From the NCBI GenBank assembly GCA_036504235.1, contig DASXVN010000017.1, positions 33,673 to 97,672 on the forward strand: DNA of 64,000 nucleotides, read 5' to 3'. A program made the translations under genes and the position numbers. Source of the stretch: Zipacnadum sp036504235. GTDB lineage: Bacteria > Armatimonadota > Zipacnadia > Zipacnadales > Zipacnadaceae. Below, piece after piece: positions 52,598 through 61,479 of the stretch (within the stretch, counting starts at the first letter, position 1; every line of letters starts with the position of its first letter). The notes under the pieces were generated by a model. It saw nothing but the letters and a program-made list of their open reading frames with translations, did no database searches and was not told the origin of the DNA.

Positions 52598-53450
52598 TCT
52601 AGGCCCCGGCTTTGACTGCCTGGGCCTGGCGCTGAGCCTCTACAACACCGTAACCCTGGCCCCGGCGGATGCGACGGAAGTCGCGGTCACCGGCGAGGGG
52701 GCCGGTCGCCTGCCCGCGGACGAGAGCAATCTGGTCCTGCGGGCCGCGGCGGCGCTGGCCGCGCGCGCCGGGGTCTCCGTCCCCGGCTGGCGACTCCACC
52801 AGCACAACGACATCCCCCTGTGCCGCGGCCTGGGCAGCTCCAGCGCCGCGATTGTCGGGGGAATAGTGGCGGCCGACCGCCTGCTGGAACTCGATACCCC
52901 CGCCGCCGAGCTACTGGACCTCGCCGCCGAGCTGGAGGGCCATCCCGATAACGTGGCCCCGGCTCTCTACGGGGGCCTGACCGTCTGCGCCGCGGAGGAG
53001 GGCCGCGTCCTGTGCGTGGCCGGGCCCGCGCCGGCGGACCTGCACATCGCGGCGGTGATCCCGGACTTCGAGGTCAGCACCGAGGAGGCCCGCGGCGTCC
53101 TGCCGACGCAGTATTCGCGGGAGGACACCGTCTACAATCTCAGCCACGCCTGCCTGACCCTGGCCGCTCTGCAGCAGGGGCGCTACGACCTGCTGGGGCG
53201 GGCGATGCGCGACCGCGTCCACCAGCCGCACCGGGTCGGGCTGGTGCCGGGCATGGCCGAGGTCATCGAGCGCGCGCTCCTGCTCGGCGCGCAGGCCGCG
53301 GCGCTGAGCGGCTCCGGGCCGACCGTCGCCTGCTTCGCCGACCGCGAGGTCCCCGGCCTGGCCGAGGCAGTCACCGCCGGTTTCGCCCGCCAGGGCCTGC
53401 TGACGCGGGTCCTGTGGCTACGTCCCTCGGCCGGAGCGCTGGAGCTGTAG
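52554..53450 (+). CDS. thrB: Homoserine kinase
   Basis: 298 residues from the ATG at 52554, with GGAG 10 bases upstream; the longer frame lies inside alr. GHMP kinase: N-terminal 'VQIPASTANLGPGFDCLGLAL', ATP-binding 'CRGLGSSSAAIVGG' and C-terminal 'ALSGSGPTVACFADR'. It supplies phosphohomoserine to ThrC. Its overlap with alr suggests a single transcript. Confidence 0.94.
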   Translation: MRPSVTVQIPASTANLGPGFDCLGLALSLYNTVTLAPADATEVAVTGEGAGRLPADESNLVLRAAAALAARAGVSVPGWRLHQHNDIPLCRGLGSSSAAIVGGIVAADRLLELDTPAAELLDLAAELEGHPDNVAPALYGGLTVCAAEEGRVLCVAGPAPADLHIAAVIPDFEVSTEEARGVLPTQYSREDTVYNLSHACLTLAALQQGRYDLLGRAMRDRVHQPHRVGLVPGMAEVIERALLLGAQAAALSGSGPTVACFADREVPGLAEAVTAGFARQGLLTRVLWLRPSAGALEL

Positions 53451-53504
53451 CCGCCCCGTCCCGATCCTTTCGCTTTTCATCCCAGTGCCGGAGGTTCTTT
53501 GCCC

Positions 53505-54755
53505 ATGTCTGCACCCACCTGTGACCAGATCGCCTCAGCCGTGGCCGCCCGTTCCGACGAGGGGCAGCGCTGGCTGACTAAGATGATCGAGTTCCCCAGC
53601 GTCCAGGGCAACGAGAAGGCCTGCATGCGCTACATCCGCGAGGTGCTCTCCTACCTCCGGTTCCCCTCCGAGGTGCGCGAGATTCCCGATAGCCTCATGC
53701 AGGACCCGGAGTATAGCCACGCCGAGACCGAGTGCTCCTACGCGGGGCGCTCCAATCTGGTCAGCCGGATCGAGGGGACGGGCGGCGGCCGCTCGGTCAT
53801 CATCCAGAGCCACGCCGACGTCATCCCCCCCGGCGACTGGGCGGAGGCTTTCACGCCGCGCCTCGACGGCGACTTCATCTACGGTCGGGGCGCCAGCGAC
53901 GCCAAAGGGCAGATCGTCACCGCACTCCTGGCGCTCAGTGCGCTCAAGGACCTGGGGGTGCGCTTGGCCGGCGACGTGCAGTTGCAGGTAGTCATCGAGG
54001 AGGAGGTCGGGGGCAACGGGGCGCTGGCCCTGATCCGCCAGGGCTGCAAGGCTGATGGCGTGATCGTGATGGAGGCCAGCGGCGGGAATGTCTACCCGGC
54101 CAACCGCGGCGCGCTGTGGTTTCGCCTGAAGACCTTCGGCGTCGGCGCGCACATGGGCCGCCGCCACGAGGCGGTCAACGCTATCGAGAAGATGATGGAA
54201 GCAATCCGCCGGCTGCTGGTGCTGGAGCAGGAACTGATCGCCTCCAGCCGCAACTACCCGCTCTTTGAGCGCTACGAGGCGCCCGTGCAGCTCTGCCTGG
54301 GGATGATCAACGGCGGCGCCTGGCCCTCGATGGTGCCCGACGAGTGCACCCTGGAGGGCGGCGTTGGCTTCCTGCCCAACACCAACATGACCCGCGTCAA
54401 GGAGCAGTTGGTCGCGGCGATTGAGAGCAGCGACGACGAGTGGCTCAAGTCCCACTACGAGCTGACCTACCCGAAACTCCACAACGACGCGTACGAGATT
54501 GACCCCACCCATCCCCTGGTAACCAGCCTCCACCAGGCGGCCCTGGACTGCGGCCACGCGTCGGAGGTCTTCGGCTGGAACGTGTCCTGCGACGCCCGGC
54601 TCTACGCCAAAGTCGCCGGGTTGCCTACCGTGGTCTTTGGCCCCTCCGACATCCGCGAGGCCCACTCCAGCAGCGAGAAGATCGCCTGGAGCGAGGTCCT
54701 GGCGGCGGCGGAGACGCTGGCCCAGGGCCTCATCCGCTGGTGCGGCGTCGCCTAG
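53505..54755 (+). CDS. M20-family metallopeptidase / deacylase
   Basis: 416 residues from the ATG at 53505, with GGAGG about 10 bases upstream; a TTG two codons earlier is also possible. M20 metal ligands are seen in 'VIIQSHADVIPPG', 'FIYGRGASDAKG' and 'VIEEEVGGNGAL', with a further His near the C-terminus ('EAHSSSEKIAW'). Members include ArgE-type deacetylases, DapE-type desuccinylases and dipeptidases; which one is not clear. Confidence 0.85.
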   Translation: MSAPTCDQIASAVAARSDEGQRWLTKMIEFPSVQGNEKACMRYIREVLSYLRFPSEVREIPDSLMQDPEYSHAETECSYAGRSNLVSRIEGTGGGRSVIIQSHADVIPPGDWAEAFTPRLDGDFIYGRGASDAKGQIVTALLALSALKDLGVRLAGDVQLQVVIEEEVGGNGALALIRQGCKADGVIVMEASGGNVYPANRGALWFRLKTFGVGAHMGRRHEAVNAIEKMMEAIRRLLVLEQELIASSRNYPLFERYEAPVQLCLGMINGGAWPSMVPDECTLEGGVGFLPNTNMTRVKEQLVAAIESSDDEWLKSHYELTYPKLHNDAYEIDPTHPLVTSLHQAALDCGHASEVFGWNVSCDARLYAKVAGLPTVVFGPSDIREAHSSSEKIAWSEVLAAAETLAQGLIRWCGVA

Positions 54756-54840
54756 CGCGGTCCTTCACAAGGAATCCGCGAGGTCGCCGGCGAAAAAGTG
54801 AATAGCAGCTAGCTTCGCGCCTGGCTCAAGGACGGTCCCG

Positions 54841-55215
54841 ATGGATCATCGTGTCCAGGAGTTCGTCGCCGACACCGTGCGCAACGTCGTAGGGCTGGAC
54901 GTCGCCCTGTTTTTCCAGGCTAATCCGGCCGCCTTCGACACGCCCGCGGGCCTCGCCCTGCGCCTGCACCGCCGCGTGGAGGAGATCCAGCCGGCGCTCG
55001 ACCGCCTGACCGCGTCCCAGGTGCTGGAGGTCTTCAGCCGCGGCGACGGCCGCTACCACTGTTACTGTCTGCGCCGGGACCGCGAGGCCTGGAACCTGCT
55101 GTGCCTGGTCAGCCACGAGTACCTGGACGTGCCCGACAGCCGCAAGGAAATCGTGCGGATGCTCGTCCGCCAGCAGGCCGCCGACCGCAGCGGCGGGACG
55201 CCCCCCGAGAACTGA
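54841..55215 (+). CDS. Probable winged-helix DNA-binding protein
   Basis: 124 residues. The first about 75 ('ALFFQANPAAFDTPAGLALRLHRRVEEIQPALDRLTASQVLEVF' then 'GDGRYHCYCL') fit a winged-helix pattern, with the sequence of helix, recognition helix and hairpin wing. There is no other domain. It is likely a small transcription regulator; its target is unknown. A terminator follows. Confidence 0.6.
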   Translation: MDHRVQEFVADTVRNVVGLDVALFFQANPAAFDTPAGLALRLHRRVEEIQPALDRLTASQVLEVFSRGDGRYHCYCLRRDREAWNLLCLVSHEYLDVPDSRKEIVRMLVRQQAADRSGGTPPEN

Positions 55216-55244
55216 GCGCCCCCCGGCTCCGCTCCCATTCAGAC

Positions 55245-55284
55245 AGACTCCCCGGCGGATTGTGCGCCGGGGAGTCTGGGGTTT
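55245..55284 (+). terminator. Hairpin terminator
   Basis: AGACTCCCCGGCG pairs with CGCCGGGGAGTCT across a 7-base loop and is followed by GGGGTTT. It lies 30 bases after the winged-helix gene and before the convergent secreted-protein gene at 55303. Confidence 0.8.
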
Positions 55285-55302
55285 CGCGAGTAAGGCCGGC
55301 CG

Positions 55303-56070
55303 TTAGTCCTGCGGGAAGCAGGTGATGACCGTCTCCGGATCCCCGTCATTAGGCCCGTTGCGGAAGTGGATCTCGTATCGCACCGGAACCTTCGTCTCGC
55401 CCAGGAAGACGCGAGGCGTGGCGATGGCGCCCCGGTAGGTGCCATCCGCGTTGGGCAGATGACGGATGCCCGGCACATTGCGGAGCACCTCACCGGTGTC
55501 ATTGTTCTTGACGATGGTGTAGATGACTTGCTCGACGCCCGGCGTCGTCTTGATGCTGATCTCGGTGCGCGTGCCGACCTTGTCCTGGTCGCGCGGAGCG
55601 AGGACCTCCGGCGCGCCCCTCGGGGTGGCCGTGCCGCCAGCCGGTCCGCCGGCCTCCGCCAGCGTGATGATCACCGTCTGGGTGGCTCCCTCCCAGTTCA
55701 CCTGCGCACCATAGGCCTCCGCCGGGAAGCGCACCGGGACGTAGGTGTGATCGTTGATGAGCTGCGGCGGCACCGCCAGGGTGACCGGCCGGCCGCTCAC
55801 GTACGCCGTGGGGTTATCCAGAGTCATCTTCACCTCGACGCCCCGCCGGGTGGCGGTGGCAGTGCGGGTGGGGGTATCCCAAGTTACGTCGGCCTGCAGG
55901 GCCTCAAAGACCGCCCGCAGCGGCAGCAGGACGCTCCCGCCCCGCTCCACCGCCGGCGGGTCAGCGGGCAGAGTCTGCCCATTGACGACCACCGTAATCG
56001 CCGCGGAAGCCGCGACCGCATACGCCGCCAGCAGCAGAGAACCAGCTACAGTCAAAACGAGTTTTCTCAC
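55303..56070 (-). CDS. Secreted protein with copper amine oxidase N-terminal-like domain
   Basis: 255 residues. Signal peptide 1-23 ('AVAASAA'). The domain that follows has 'VVVNGQTLPADPPAVERGGSVLLPLRAVFEALQADVTWD' and 'YVPVRFPAEAYGAQVNW', the two half-domains of the 'Cu_amine_oxidN1' stalk family, which occurs on many cell-wall proteins and not only in oxidases. The C-terminal about 100 residues are an Ig-like beta domain. It is likely attached to or secreted from the cell surface. Confidence 0.75.
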   Translation of the reverse strand: MRKLVLTVAGSLLLAAYAVAASAAITVVVNGQTLPADPPAVERGGSVLLPLRAVFEALQADVTWDTPTRTATATRRGVEVKMTLDNPTAYVSGRPVTLAVPPQLINDHTYVPVRFPAEAYGAQVNWEGATQTVIITLAEAGGPAGGTATPRGAPEVLAPRDQDKVGTRTEISIKTTPGVEQVIYTIVKNNDTGEVLRNVPGIRHLPNADGTYRGAIATPRVFLGETKVPVRYEIHFRNGPNDGDPETVITCFPQD

Positions 56071-56297
56071 GGTGAATTCCTCCTGGCCGACGCCTGGGGG
56101 GCCGGCCGCGATTTTCCCGAGCCGTTCGCCCGGGTCTGCGTACTAGCGGAACAGACGCCCGTCTCCGTCGCGGAGTTCGCGGGGCTTGCGTCTGTGTTCC
56201 CCGGCGTCAATTGACCGGCCTCCCAGCCCGGAGTAAAATGGCTGAGCCCTTATCTCGCAGCGCTCGCCGCTGCCCCTCCGTTCGGGAGTGATACCGT

Positions 56298-57551
56298 ATG
56301 ACAGTTTTCGAGCAAGTCGCGGCCTTCGGCGCCCGCGCTAAGGCCGCCTGCCCCGCGCTGGCCACCTCCAGCGAGGAGCAGCGCGACGGAGCCTTGGCCC
56401 AGGCAGCCGCGCTCCTGCGCGCCCGCGTGCCGCAGATTATCGCGGCCAACGAGCTGGACATGGCCGCCGGCCGCGAGAAGTGCCTCTCCGCGGCGATGCT
56501 CGACCGGCTCCTGCTCACCCCGGAACGCATCGAGAAGATCGCGACCGCCGTGGAGGAGATCATCGCCCTGGACGACCCGCTGGGCCTGCTCCTGGAGGAG
56601 CGGACGCGCCCCAACGGCCTGCTGATCCAGAAGGTTTCCGTGCCTCTGGGCGTCATCGGCATTATCTTTGAGTCGCGCCCCAACGTAACGGTGGACGCCG
56701 CGACCCTCTGTCTGAAAGCCGGCAACGCCACGCTCCTACGCGGCGGCTCGGAGGCGATTCACTCCAACCTAGCGCTGGCCGCCGTCCTGCAGGACGCCCT
56801 GGAGGCCGCAGGGCTACCCCGCAGCGGCGTGGAGATGCTGGACTTCACCGACCGCGAGGCGGTCGCCGCGATGGCCGGACTGGACCAGTACCTCAGCCTC
56901 ATCATCCCCCGCGGCGGGCACGCTCTGATCCGCGCCGTCGTGGAAAACGCCACCGTGCCGGTCATCAAGCACGATCGCGGCATGACCCAGATCTACGTGG
57001 ACGCCACCTGTGACCTGCCGCAGACGGTCGCCCTGGTCCACAACTCCAAGGTGCAGCGCCCCGGCGTCTGCAACGCGGTCGAGAACCTCTTCCTCCACCA
57101 GGACAACCTCGCGGCGCTGCAGGCGATTGGCGCCGACCTGCAAGCCGCTGGCGTGGAGATTCGCGGCTGCCCCCGCACCTGCGCCGCGCTCGCGGGCTGC
57201 GTACCCGCGACCGACGAGGATTTTGACACGGAGTACCTGGACCTAATTCTCGCGGTGAAGGTCGTGGACAGCCTGGAGGAAGCGCTGACCGAGATCGCGG
57301 CGCACAGCTCTGGGCTGACCGAGGCCATCTACACCAACAATGCGGCGAACGCCGAGCGCTTCCTGCGCGCGGTAGATTCGGCCTGCGTCTACCACAACGC
57401 CTCCACGCGTTTCACCGACGGCGGCGAGTTCGGCCTGGGCGCCGAGATCGGCATCTCCACCGACAAAATGCACGCGCGCGGCCCTATGGGCGTGCGCGAG
57501 CTTACCAGCTACAAGTACCTGGTCCGCGGCGAGGGGCAGGTTAGAGCGTGA
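56298..57551 (+). CDS. proA: Gamma-glutamyl phosphate reductase
   Basis: 417 residues; reduces gamma-glutamyl phosphate to glutamate semialdehyde in proline synthesis. It has the aldehyde-dehydrogenase fold: 'GVIGIIFESRPNVTVDAATLCLKAGNATLLRGGSEA', the catalytic Cys in 'RPGVCNAVENL', and 'EFGLGAEIGISTDKMHARGPMG' near the end. proB follows on the same strand; the order A-B is the reverse of the common one. Confidence 0.95.
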   Translation: MTVFEQVAAFGARAKAACPALATSSEEQRDGALAQAAALLRARVPQIIAANELDMAAGREKCLSAAMLDRLLLTPERIEKIATAVEEIIALDDPLGLLLEERTRPNGLLIQKVSVPLGVIGIIFESRPNVTVDAATLCLKAGNATLLRGGSEAIHSNLALAAVLQDALEAAGLPRSGVEMLDFTDREAVAAMAGLDQYLSLIIPRGGHALIRAVVENATVPVIKHDRGMTQIYVDATCDLPQTVALVHNSKVQRPGVCNAVENLFLHQDNLAALQAIGADLQAAGVEIRGCPRTCAALAGCVPATDEDFDTEYLDLILAVKVVDSLEEALTEIAAHSSGLTEAIYTNNAANAERFLRAVDSACVYHNASTRFTDGGEFGLGAEIGISTDKMHARGPMGVRELTSYKYLVRGEGQVRA

Positions 57552-57610
57552 TGTAGGGCGGGGGCTACGTCCCCCGCCGTCGGCGCGGCACGTAGGCCGC
57601 GCCCTACAAC
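57552..57610. repeat. Palindromic sequence between proA and proB
   Basis: TGTAGGGCGGGGGCTACGTC and, after a short gap, GGCACGTAGGCCGCGCCCTACA. The ends (TGTAGGGCG / CGCCCTACA) are complementary, and each half carries a 'GCTACGT'- or 'ACGTAGG'-containing core. It is a short repeat in the gap of about 70 bases. Confidence 0.6.
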
Positions 57611-57622
57611 GCGAGGATTATC

Positions 57623-58756
57623 ATGGAACGTAAAGCAGCTCTTAGTCAGGTGCGGCGGCTGGTCGTCAAGATCGGCACGCGGATGCTCGCCAAGCGCGAT
57701 GAGCCGGTCAATCTCGCCTTTCTGGAGAATCTGGCCGGCCAACTGGCGCGACTGCGCGAGCGCGACATCCAAACGGTGCTGGTGGTCTCCGGGGCCGTGA
57801 CCCTGGGCCGCCGCGCCCTGGGCCTGCAGGGGCGCACGGAGCAGGTCAGCCTGCGCCAGGCCGCCGCCGCCGTGGGCCAGCCCCAGATGATGCACCTGTA
57901 CATGGAGGCCCTGGCCGCGCAGAGCCAGCAGGCCGCGCAGATTCTGCTCACCGCCGACGACATGGCCGACCGCTCCCGCTACCTGCGCATCCGCAACACC
58001 CTGGAGGCCCTGTTGGAGGAGGGCGTCGTCCCCATCCTCAACGAGAACGACAGCGTCTCGGTGGAAGGCGTGACCTTCGGCGAGAACGATCGGCTGGCCG
58101 CCATCGTCGCCGCCAAACTCCACGCTGACGCGCTGATCTTCCTCTCCGACCAGGCCGGGCTGCTCACCGCCGACCCGCGCGAGCATCCGGACGCCGAGCT
58201 GATCAGCCTGGTGCACCTCGGCGATGAGGTCAGCCAGTACGGCGCGGGCGCCGGAGGCGAAGAGTCCACCGGCGGCATGACCAAGAAGCTGGCCGCGGCG
58301 CAGATGGCGATTGACTGCGGCATCCCCGTGGTCATGGCCGACGGCAGCGAGGACCAGGTATTGCTGCGCATACTGGGCGGGGAGCCGCTGGGGACTTTCT
58401 TCCTGCCCGGCGAGCGCGTCGGGGGGCGCAAGCTGTGGATCGCCACCGCCCGCGAGCCGGCGGGCCGCCTGGTGGTGGATGAGGGCGCCAGCCGCGCGCT
58501 GACCAGCCCGGACGGCGCCAGCCTGCTGCCTATCGGGGTCGTCGAGGTGGAGGGCGACTTTGAGATCGGTGACGTCGTGGAGGTGCTGAACCCGCTTCGC
58601 CACGCGCTGGCCCGGGGCCTGACCAACTATTCCGCCGACGAACTACGCCGGATCAAGCGGCTGCACAGCCGCGAGGCCCCGCGCCTGCTGGGGCGACCCG
58701 CCGCGGCCGAGGTCATCCACCGCGACAATATGGTAGTCAGCCCGGATTCCCACTAG
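57623..58756 (+). CDS. proB: Glutamate 5-kinase
   Basis: 377 residues. Amino-acid kinase domain with 'LVVKIGTRML', 'VVSGAVTLGRRALGL', 'NENDSVSVEGVTFGENDRLAAIVAAKLHADALIFLSDQAGLLTADP' and 'GTGGM'-like 'STGGMTKKLAAAQMA'. A C-terminal PUA domain follows (about 285-360). It phosphorylates glutamate, the first step of proline synthesis, and channels product to ProA. A terminator follows. Confidence 0.95.
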   Translation: MERKAALSQVRRLVVKIGTRMLAKRDEPVNLAFLENLAGQLARLRERDIQTVLVVSGAVTLGRRALGLQGRTEQVSLRQAAAAVGQPQMMHLYMEALAAQSQQAAQILLTADDMADRSRYLRIRNTLEALLEEGVVPILNENDSVSVEGVTFGENDRLAAIVAAKLHADALIFLSDQAGLLTADPREHPDAELISLVHLGDEVSQYGAGAGGEESTGGMTKKLAAAQMAIDCGIPVVMADGSEDQVLLRILGGEPLGTFFLPGERVGGRKLWIATAREPAGRLVVDEGASRALTSPDGASLLPIGVVEVEGDFEIGDVVEVLNPLRHALARGLTNYSADELRRIKRLHSREAPRLLGRPAAAEVIHRDNMVVSPDSH

Positions 58757-58780
58757 CCGGCGACGGACCCGGAGAAACCA

Positions 58781-58816
58781 AAAGAGGCTGCATCCCCGAG
58801 GGGAGCAGCCTCTTTT
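58781..58816 (+). terminator. Rho-independent terminator after proB
   Basis: AAAGAGGCTGC pairs with GCAGCCTCTTT across ATCCCCGAGGGGA, followed by TTCGTT. Confidence 0.88.
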
Positions 58817-58881
58817 CGTTGCTACTGTTGCCACGGCCCCTCGCGAAGACGGAGCCGTTAGCCACACCCGTTAACCCTTAG

Positions 58882-59181
58882 TTAGGCAGGGGGCGGGGGC
58901 GGCGGCGGCGGCGGGGCGCCAGCGCCACCAGCCGGGGCCATCGGAGCCTTGGGGGCAGCCGGGGCGCCCGGAGCGGCCGGGGCCATCGGAGCGCCCGGAG
59001 CCTTGGGGCCAGCGGCGGGGCCAGCGCCCGGGGCTACCGGCGGCGGCGGCGGCGGCGGGGTCATAGACGGACCGCCGGCGGGACCACCTTCGGGGCCAGC
59101 CTTCTTGGGGCAGCCGGCGACGACGGCGACCATCGCGACCAGAGCCACGAGGAGCAGAACGACGATAAGCGTGCGTGCCAT
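58882..59181 (-). CDS. Small Pro/Ala/Gly-rich lipoprotein
   Basis: 99 residues from the ATG at 59181, with GGGAGG upstream; an upstream in-frame start is less likely. A hydrophobic leader ends in the lipobox 'VVAGC' (Cys about 24), so it should be lipid-anchored. The rest is low-complexity Pro, Ala and Gly. No family. Confidence 0.7.
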   Translation of the reverse strand: MARTLIVVLLLVALVAMVAVVAGCPKKAGPEGGPAGGPSMTPPPPPPPVAPGAGPAAGPKAPGAPMAPAAPGAPAAPKAPMAPAGGAGAPPPPPPPPPA

Positions 59182-59287
59182 GTGTTTTACCTCCCTTTCC
59201 TGCACAAACTGCGGGATTGTCTCCCGACGAACAACTCGGGTATTATAGCACAGCCAGCGCCGAAGTCAAAGACGCGGCGTGTAATCG

Positions 59288-60115
59288 CTACAGAAGATTA
59301 GAAAGTGGGTGGGGATTGCTGATGCCATCGACGAAGCTAACCAGTTCCTGCTGGGTGATGGGCATGGGGTGAAGGAGGGCGGCATCGTGGCGCGCCTTCT
59401 CAATCTCGCTCATCTCGTCCTCCTCATCCTTGCTGCGCACATCCGCCTGCGCGAAGACCTCACTGGCCACTTCGTTGAAGCCGGCGGTCTGCAGTACCCG
59501 CCCGATCCACCAGAGCACCTCCGCATCGCGCGAGCCGCCGGTTAGCGCGCCCTCAAAGGCCGTGACCGCCGCCAGGCAGAGCGACTGCAGAGCGGCCTGA
59601 TCGGAACCCGCCACAAGCTCCCCCGCCATATCCCGGCCCACGTAGTTGCTGCGCGCCAGGAGAAATCGAGCGTGGCCGAGGGCGAAGTACAGCAGGGGGT
59701 CGGACGCGCCCAGATCCAGGGCCCGCTCCAGACAGGACACGACTTGCGAATGGCGCTCCAAGTGGTATGAACACTCCGCCATGATAAGCTGGCGGGCGAT
59801 CTCGGCGTTGCGCTCGGTGCGGGCCCCGCGCGCCCGCGCCCGCTCAATCAGTAGTTCCAGGCCGATATTGCGCTTTTCCGTCGCCACTTCCGGCTGTCCG
59901 TGCCCCTCGTCGGCCCGCTCCAACTGGCGGTAATAGCGCGTCTCCACCTCCAGCAGGCGCAGGGTAAGGTCGGCGGCCGCAGCATCCTCGGCCTCCACCG
60001 ACCACTCCACGATCAAGCCATACAGTTCCCGGGTGAATTCCGGAACCGCTGGCATCGTGGACAGCCGGTAAAGCTGCTCCCACATGATCTCGTCGCGACC
60101 ATTCTCTTCACGCAT
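59288..60115 (-). CDS. TPR-like helical protein, unknown
   Basis: 275 residues made of repeated helix pairs, e.g. 'AEIARQLIMAECSYHLERHSQVVSCLERALDLGASDPLLYFALGHARFLLARSNY' and 'VLWWIGRVLQTAGFNEVASEVFAQA', consistent with tetratricopeptide-type repeats for protein binding. No signal peptide. It lies downstream of rplL on the same strand after a strong terminator, so it is likely expressed separately. Confidence 0.6.
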   Translation of the reverse strand: MREENGRDEIMWEQLYRLSTMPAVPEFTRELYGLIVEWSVEAEDAAAADLTLRLLEVETRYYRQLERADEGHGQPEVATEKRNIGLELLIERARARGARTERNAEIARQLIMAECSYHLERHSQVVSCLERALDLGASDPLLYFALGHARFLLARSNYVGRDMAGELVAGSDQAALQSLCLAAVTAFEGALTGGSRDAEVLWWIGRVLQTAGFNEVASEVFAQADVRSKDEEDEMSEIEKARHDAALLHPMPITQQELVSFVDGISNPHPLSNLL

Positions 60116-60213
60116 ACCAGGGATTCCCGTAAACCGACAGCGCTACAGATTTGTTCTCCGTCGCCCGTGCAACTCCTGCTGAAACGAGGAATTTTCCCCG
60201 GCCCGGGGCGCCG

Positions 60214-60252
60214 AAAAAAACGACTGCCAGATCCCGGAGGGTCTGGCAGTCG
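60214..60252 (-). terminator. Rho-independent terminator after rplL
   Basis: On the minus strand GACTGCCAGACC / GATCTGGCAGTC with a short loop is followed by GTTTTTTT. It lies 27 bases after the rplL stop and closes the ribosomal cluster. Confidence 0.93.
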
Positions 60253-60278
60253 GCTGAGCGGTCAGGTTTCGGCCGCGA

Positions 60279-60656
60279 CTAGGCGAGAGTGACAGTGGCG
60301 CCGGTCTCGTCGAGCTTGGCCTTGAGGGCCTCGGCCTCTTCCTTGGTGATGTCCTCGGCGATGACGGCGTTCGGGGCGGCTTCCACCAGCTCCTTGGCCT
60401 CCTTGAGGCCGAGGTTGGTGATCTCACGAACGACCTTGATGACCTGGATCTTGTTGGGACCTACGTCGGTCACCTTGACGGTGAAGGAATCCTTCTCCTC
60501 CTCCGCGGGGGCGGCGGCGCCCGGCGCCATCATCATGCCCATGGCCATGGGGGCCGCAGCCTCCACGCCCCAGGCCTCCTTGAGCGCGTCCTTGAGTTCC
60601 ACGAGTTGCAGCACGGTCAACTGATTAATCTCGGCAATCAGTTCGTCAACAGTCAT
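60279..60656 (-). CDS. rplL: Ribosomal protein L7/L12
   Basis: 125 residues. N-terminal dimerisation part 'VDELIAEINQLTVLQLVELKDALKEAWGV', an Ala/Gly hinge, and the C-terminal domain 'DSFTVKVTDVGPNKIQVIKVVREITNLGLKEAKELVE', which binds translation factors. It follows rplJ on the same strand. Confidence 0.97.
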   Translation of the reverse strand: MTVDELIAEINQLTVLQLVELKDALKEAWGVEAAAPMAMGMMMAPGAAAPAEEEKDSFTVKVTDVGPNKIQVIKVVREITNLGLKEAKELVEAAPNAVIAEDITKEEAEALKAKLDETGATVTLA

Positions 60657-60716
60657 GAGAGTTCTCCTCCTGAGTAATTGTCTAGCTAAGATTTACGGCG
60701 CCGACGGCGCCCCGGC

Positions 60717-61250
60717 TTAAGCGGCTTCTTCGCCGCCTTGCTTCTTCTCGATCGCCGCATCCATCACGTACACCAGCTCGGATATCGCGGCGTTGAAGAT
60801 CCCGACCAGGCCACTGAGCGGCGAGCTGATCACGCCCAGGGTCTCGGCGAGAATCATCTCGCGCGGCGGCAGCGTAGCGACCTTGGCCGCCTGCGCCGCG
60901 TTGAGCACGCTCCCATCCACGTAGCCGGCCTTGATGACCAGTCCGGGATGATCGGCGCCAAACTTGGACAGCACCTGCGCGGGACCGACCGGATCGGCCT
61001 CGCAAAAGGCGATCAGGGTCGGCCCTTTGAGATCGGCGTCAAACTGCGTGGCCAAATCCTCGCCCAGCGCGAGCTTGATGAGCCGGTTCTTGACCACCTG
61101 CAGGTTGCCACCGGCTTGCAGGACCTGACCGCGGAGGTCATTCATATCCGCGACGCTCAGACCCGTGAAGCTGACCAGATAGAACGCCGCCGCCTCCTTC
61201 GCGTGGACCCCGACCTGGGCTACCAGTTGTTCCTTCTGAGGGGTAGGCAT
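60717..61250 (-). CDS. rplJ: Ribosomal protein L10
   Basis: 177 residues from the ATG at 61250 with AAGGAGG upstream; the frame extends into the leader repeat and the upstream start is rejected. It begins 'PTPQKEQLVAQVGVHAKEAAAFYLVSFTGLSVADMNDLRGQV', as typical of L10, the base of the L7/L12 stalk. The C-terminal helix that binds L12 is visible ('GIFNAAISELVYVMDAAIEK'). Confidence 0.96.
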   Translation of the reverse strand: MPTPQKEQLVAQVGVHAKEAAAFYLVSFTGLSVADMNDLRGQVLQAGGNLQVVKNRLIKLALGEDLATQFDADLKGPTLIAFCEADPVGPAQVLSKFGADHPGLVIKAGYVDGSVLNAAQAAKVATLPPREMILAETLGVISSPLSGLVGIFNAAISELVYVMDAAIEKKQGGEEAA

Positions 61251-61271
61251 ATATTCACCTCCTTGAGGGGT

Positions 61272-61294
61272 GGGACGGGCGTCTCGCCTGTCCC
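61272..61294. repeat. Palindromic repeat in rplJ leader
   Basis: GGGACGGGCGTCTCGCCTGTCCC, nearly self-complementary, is the same kind as the palindromes inside uvrA at 35521 and 36651. It lies between the attenuator-like hairpin and the rplJ start. Confidence 0.75.
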
Positions 61295-61301
61295 CTGTTT
61301 T

Positions 61302-61375
61302 TTCGCACAAAACAAAACGAGAGCCACCGAATAATCGGGGCTCTCGTCGTGGAGAATCGCTATCGCGATTCTCCC
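61302..61375 (-). promoter_or_regulatory. L10 leader-type attenuator in rplA-rplJ gap
   Basis: Read on the minus strand: a first hairpin GGAGAATCGC/GCGATTCTCC (61351-61374), then a second hairpin ACGAGAGCC/GGCTCTCGT (61318-61347), followed by TTTTGTTTTG. The second hairpin plus T-run looks like a terminator ahead of rplJ. This is the place where L10(L12)4 autoregulation acts in other bacteria; that it does so here is inferred. Confidence 0.7.
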
Positions 61376-61479
61376 AGAAAGCATGTTCCCGACCTCGGCA
61401 GGCGGACCGCAGTCCTTTAGGCGCTTGCGCGCACCGGCTGTCTCTGATCGTTCGCTTCGTTAGTTGTAAAGGACTCCGC

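Noticed and set aside
58882..59181. Pro/Ala/Gly-rich plus-strand frame opposite the lipoprotein
   Set aside because: The minus strand has a lipobox leader and a strong ribosome site; the plus frame is the mirror of the same low-complexity sequence.
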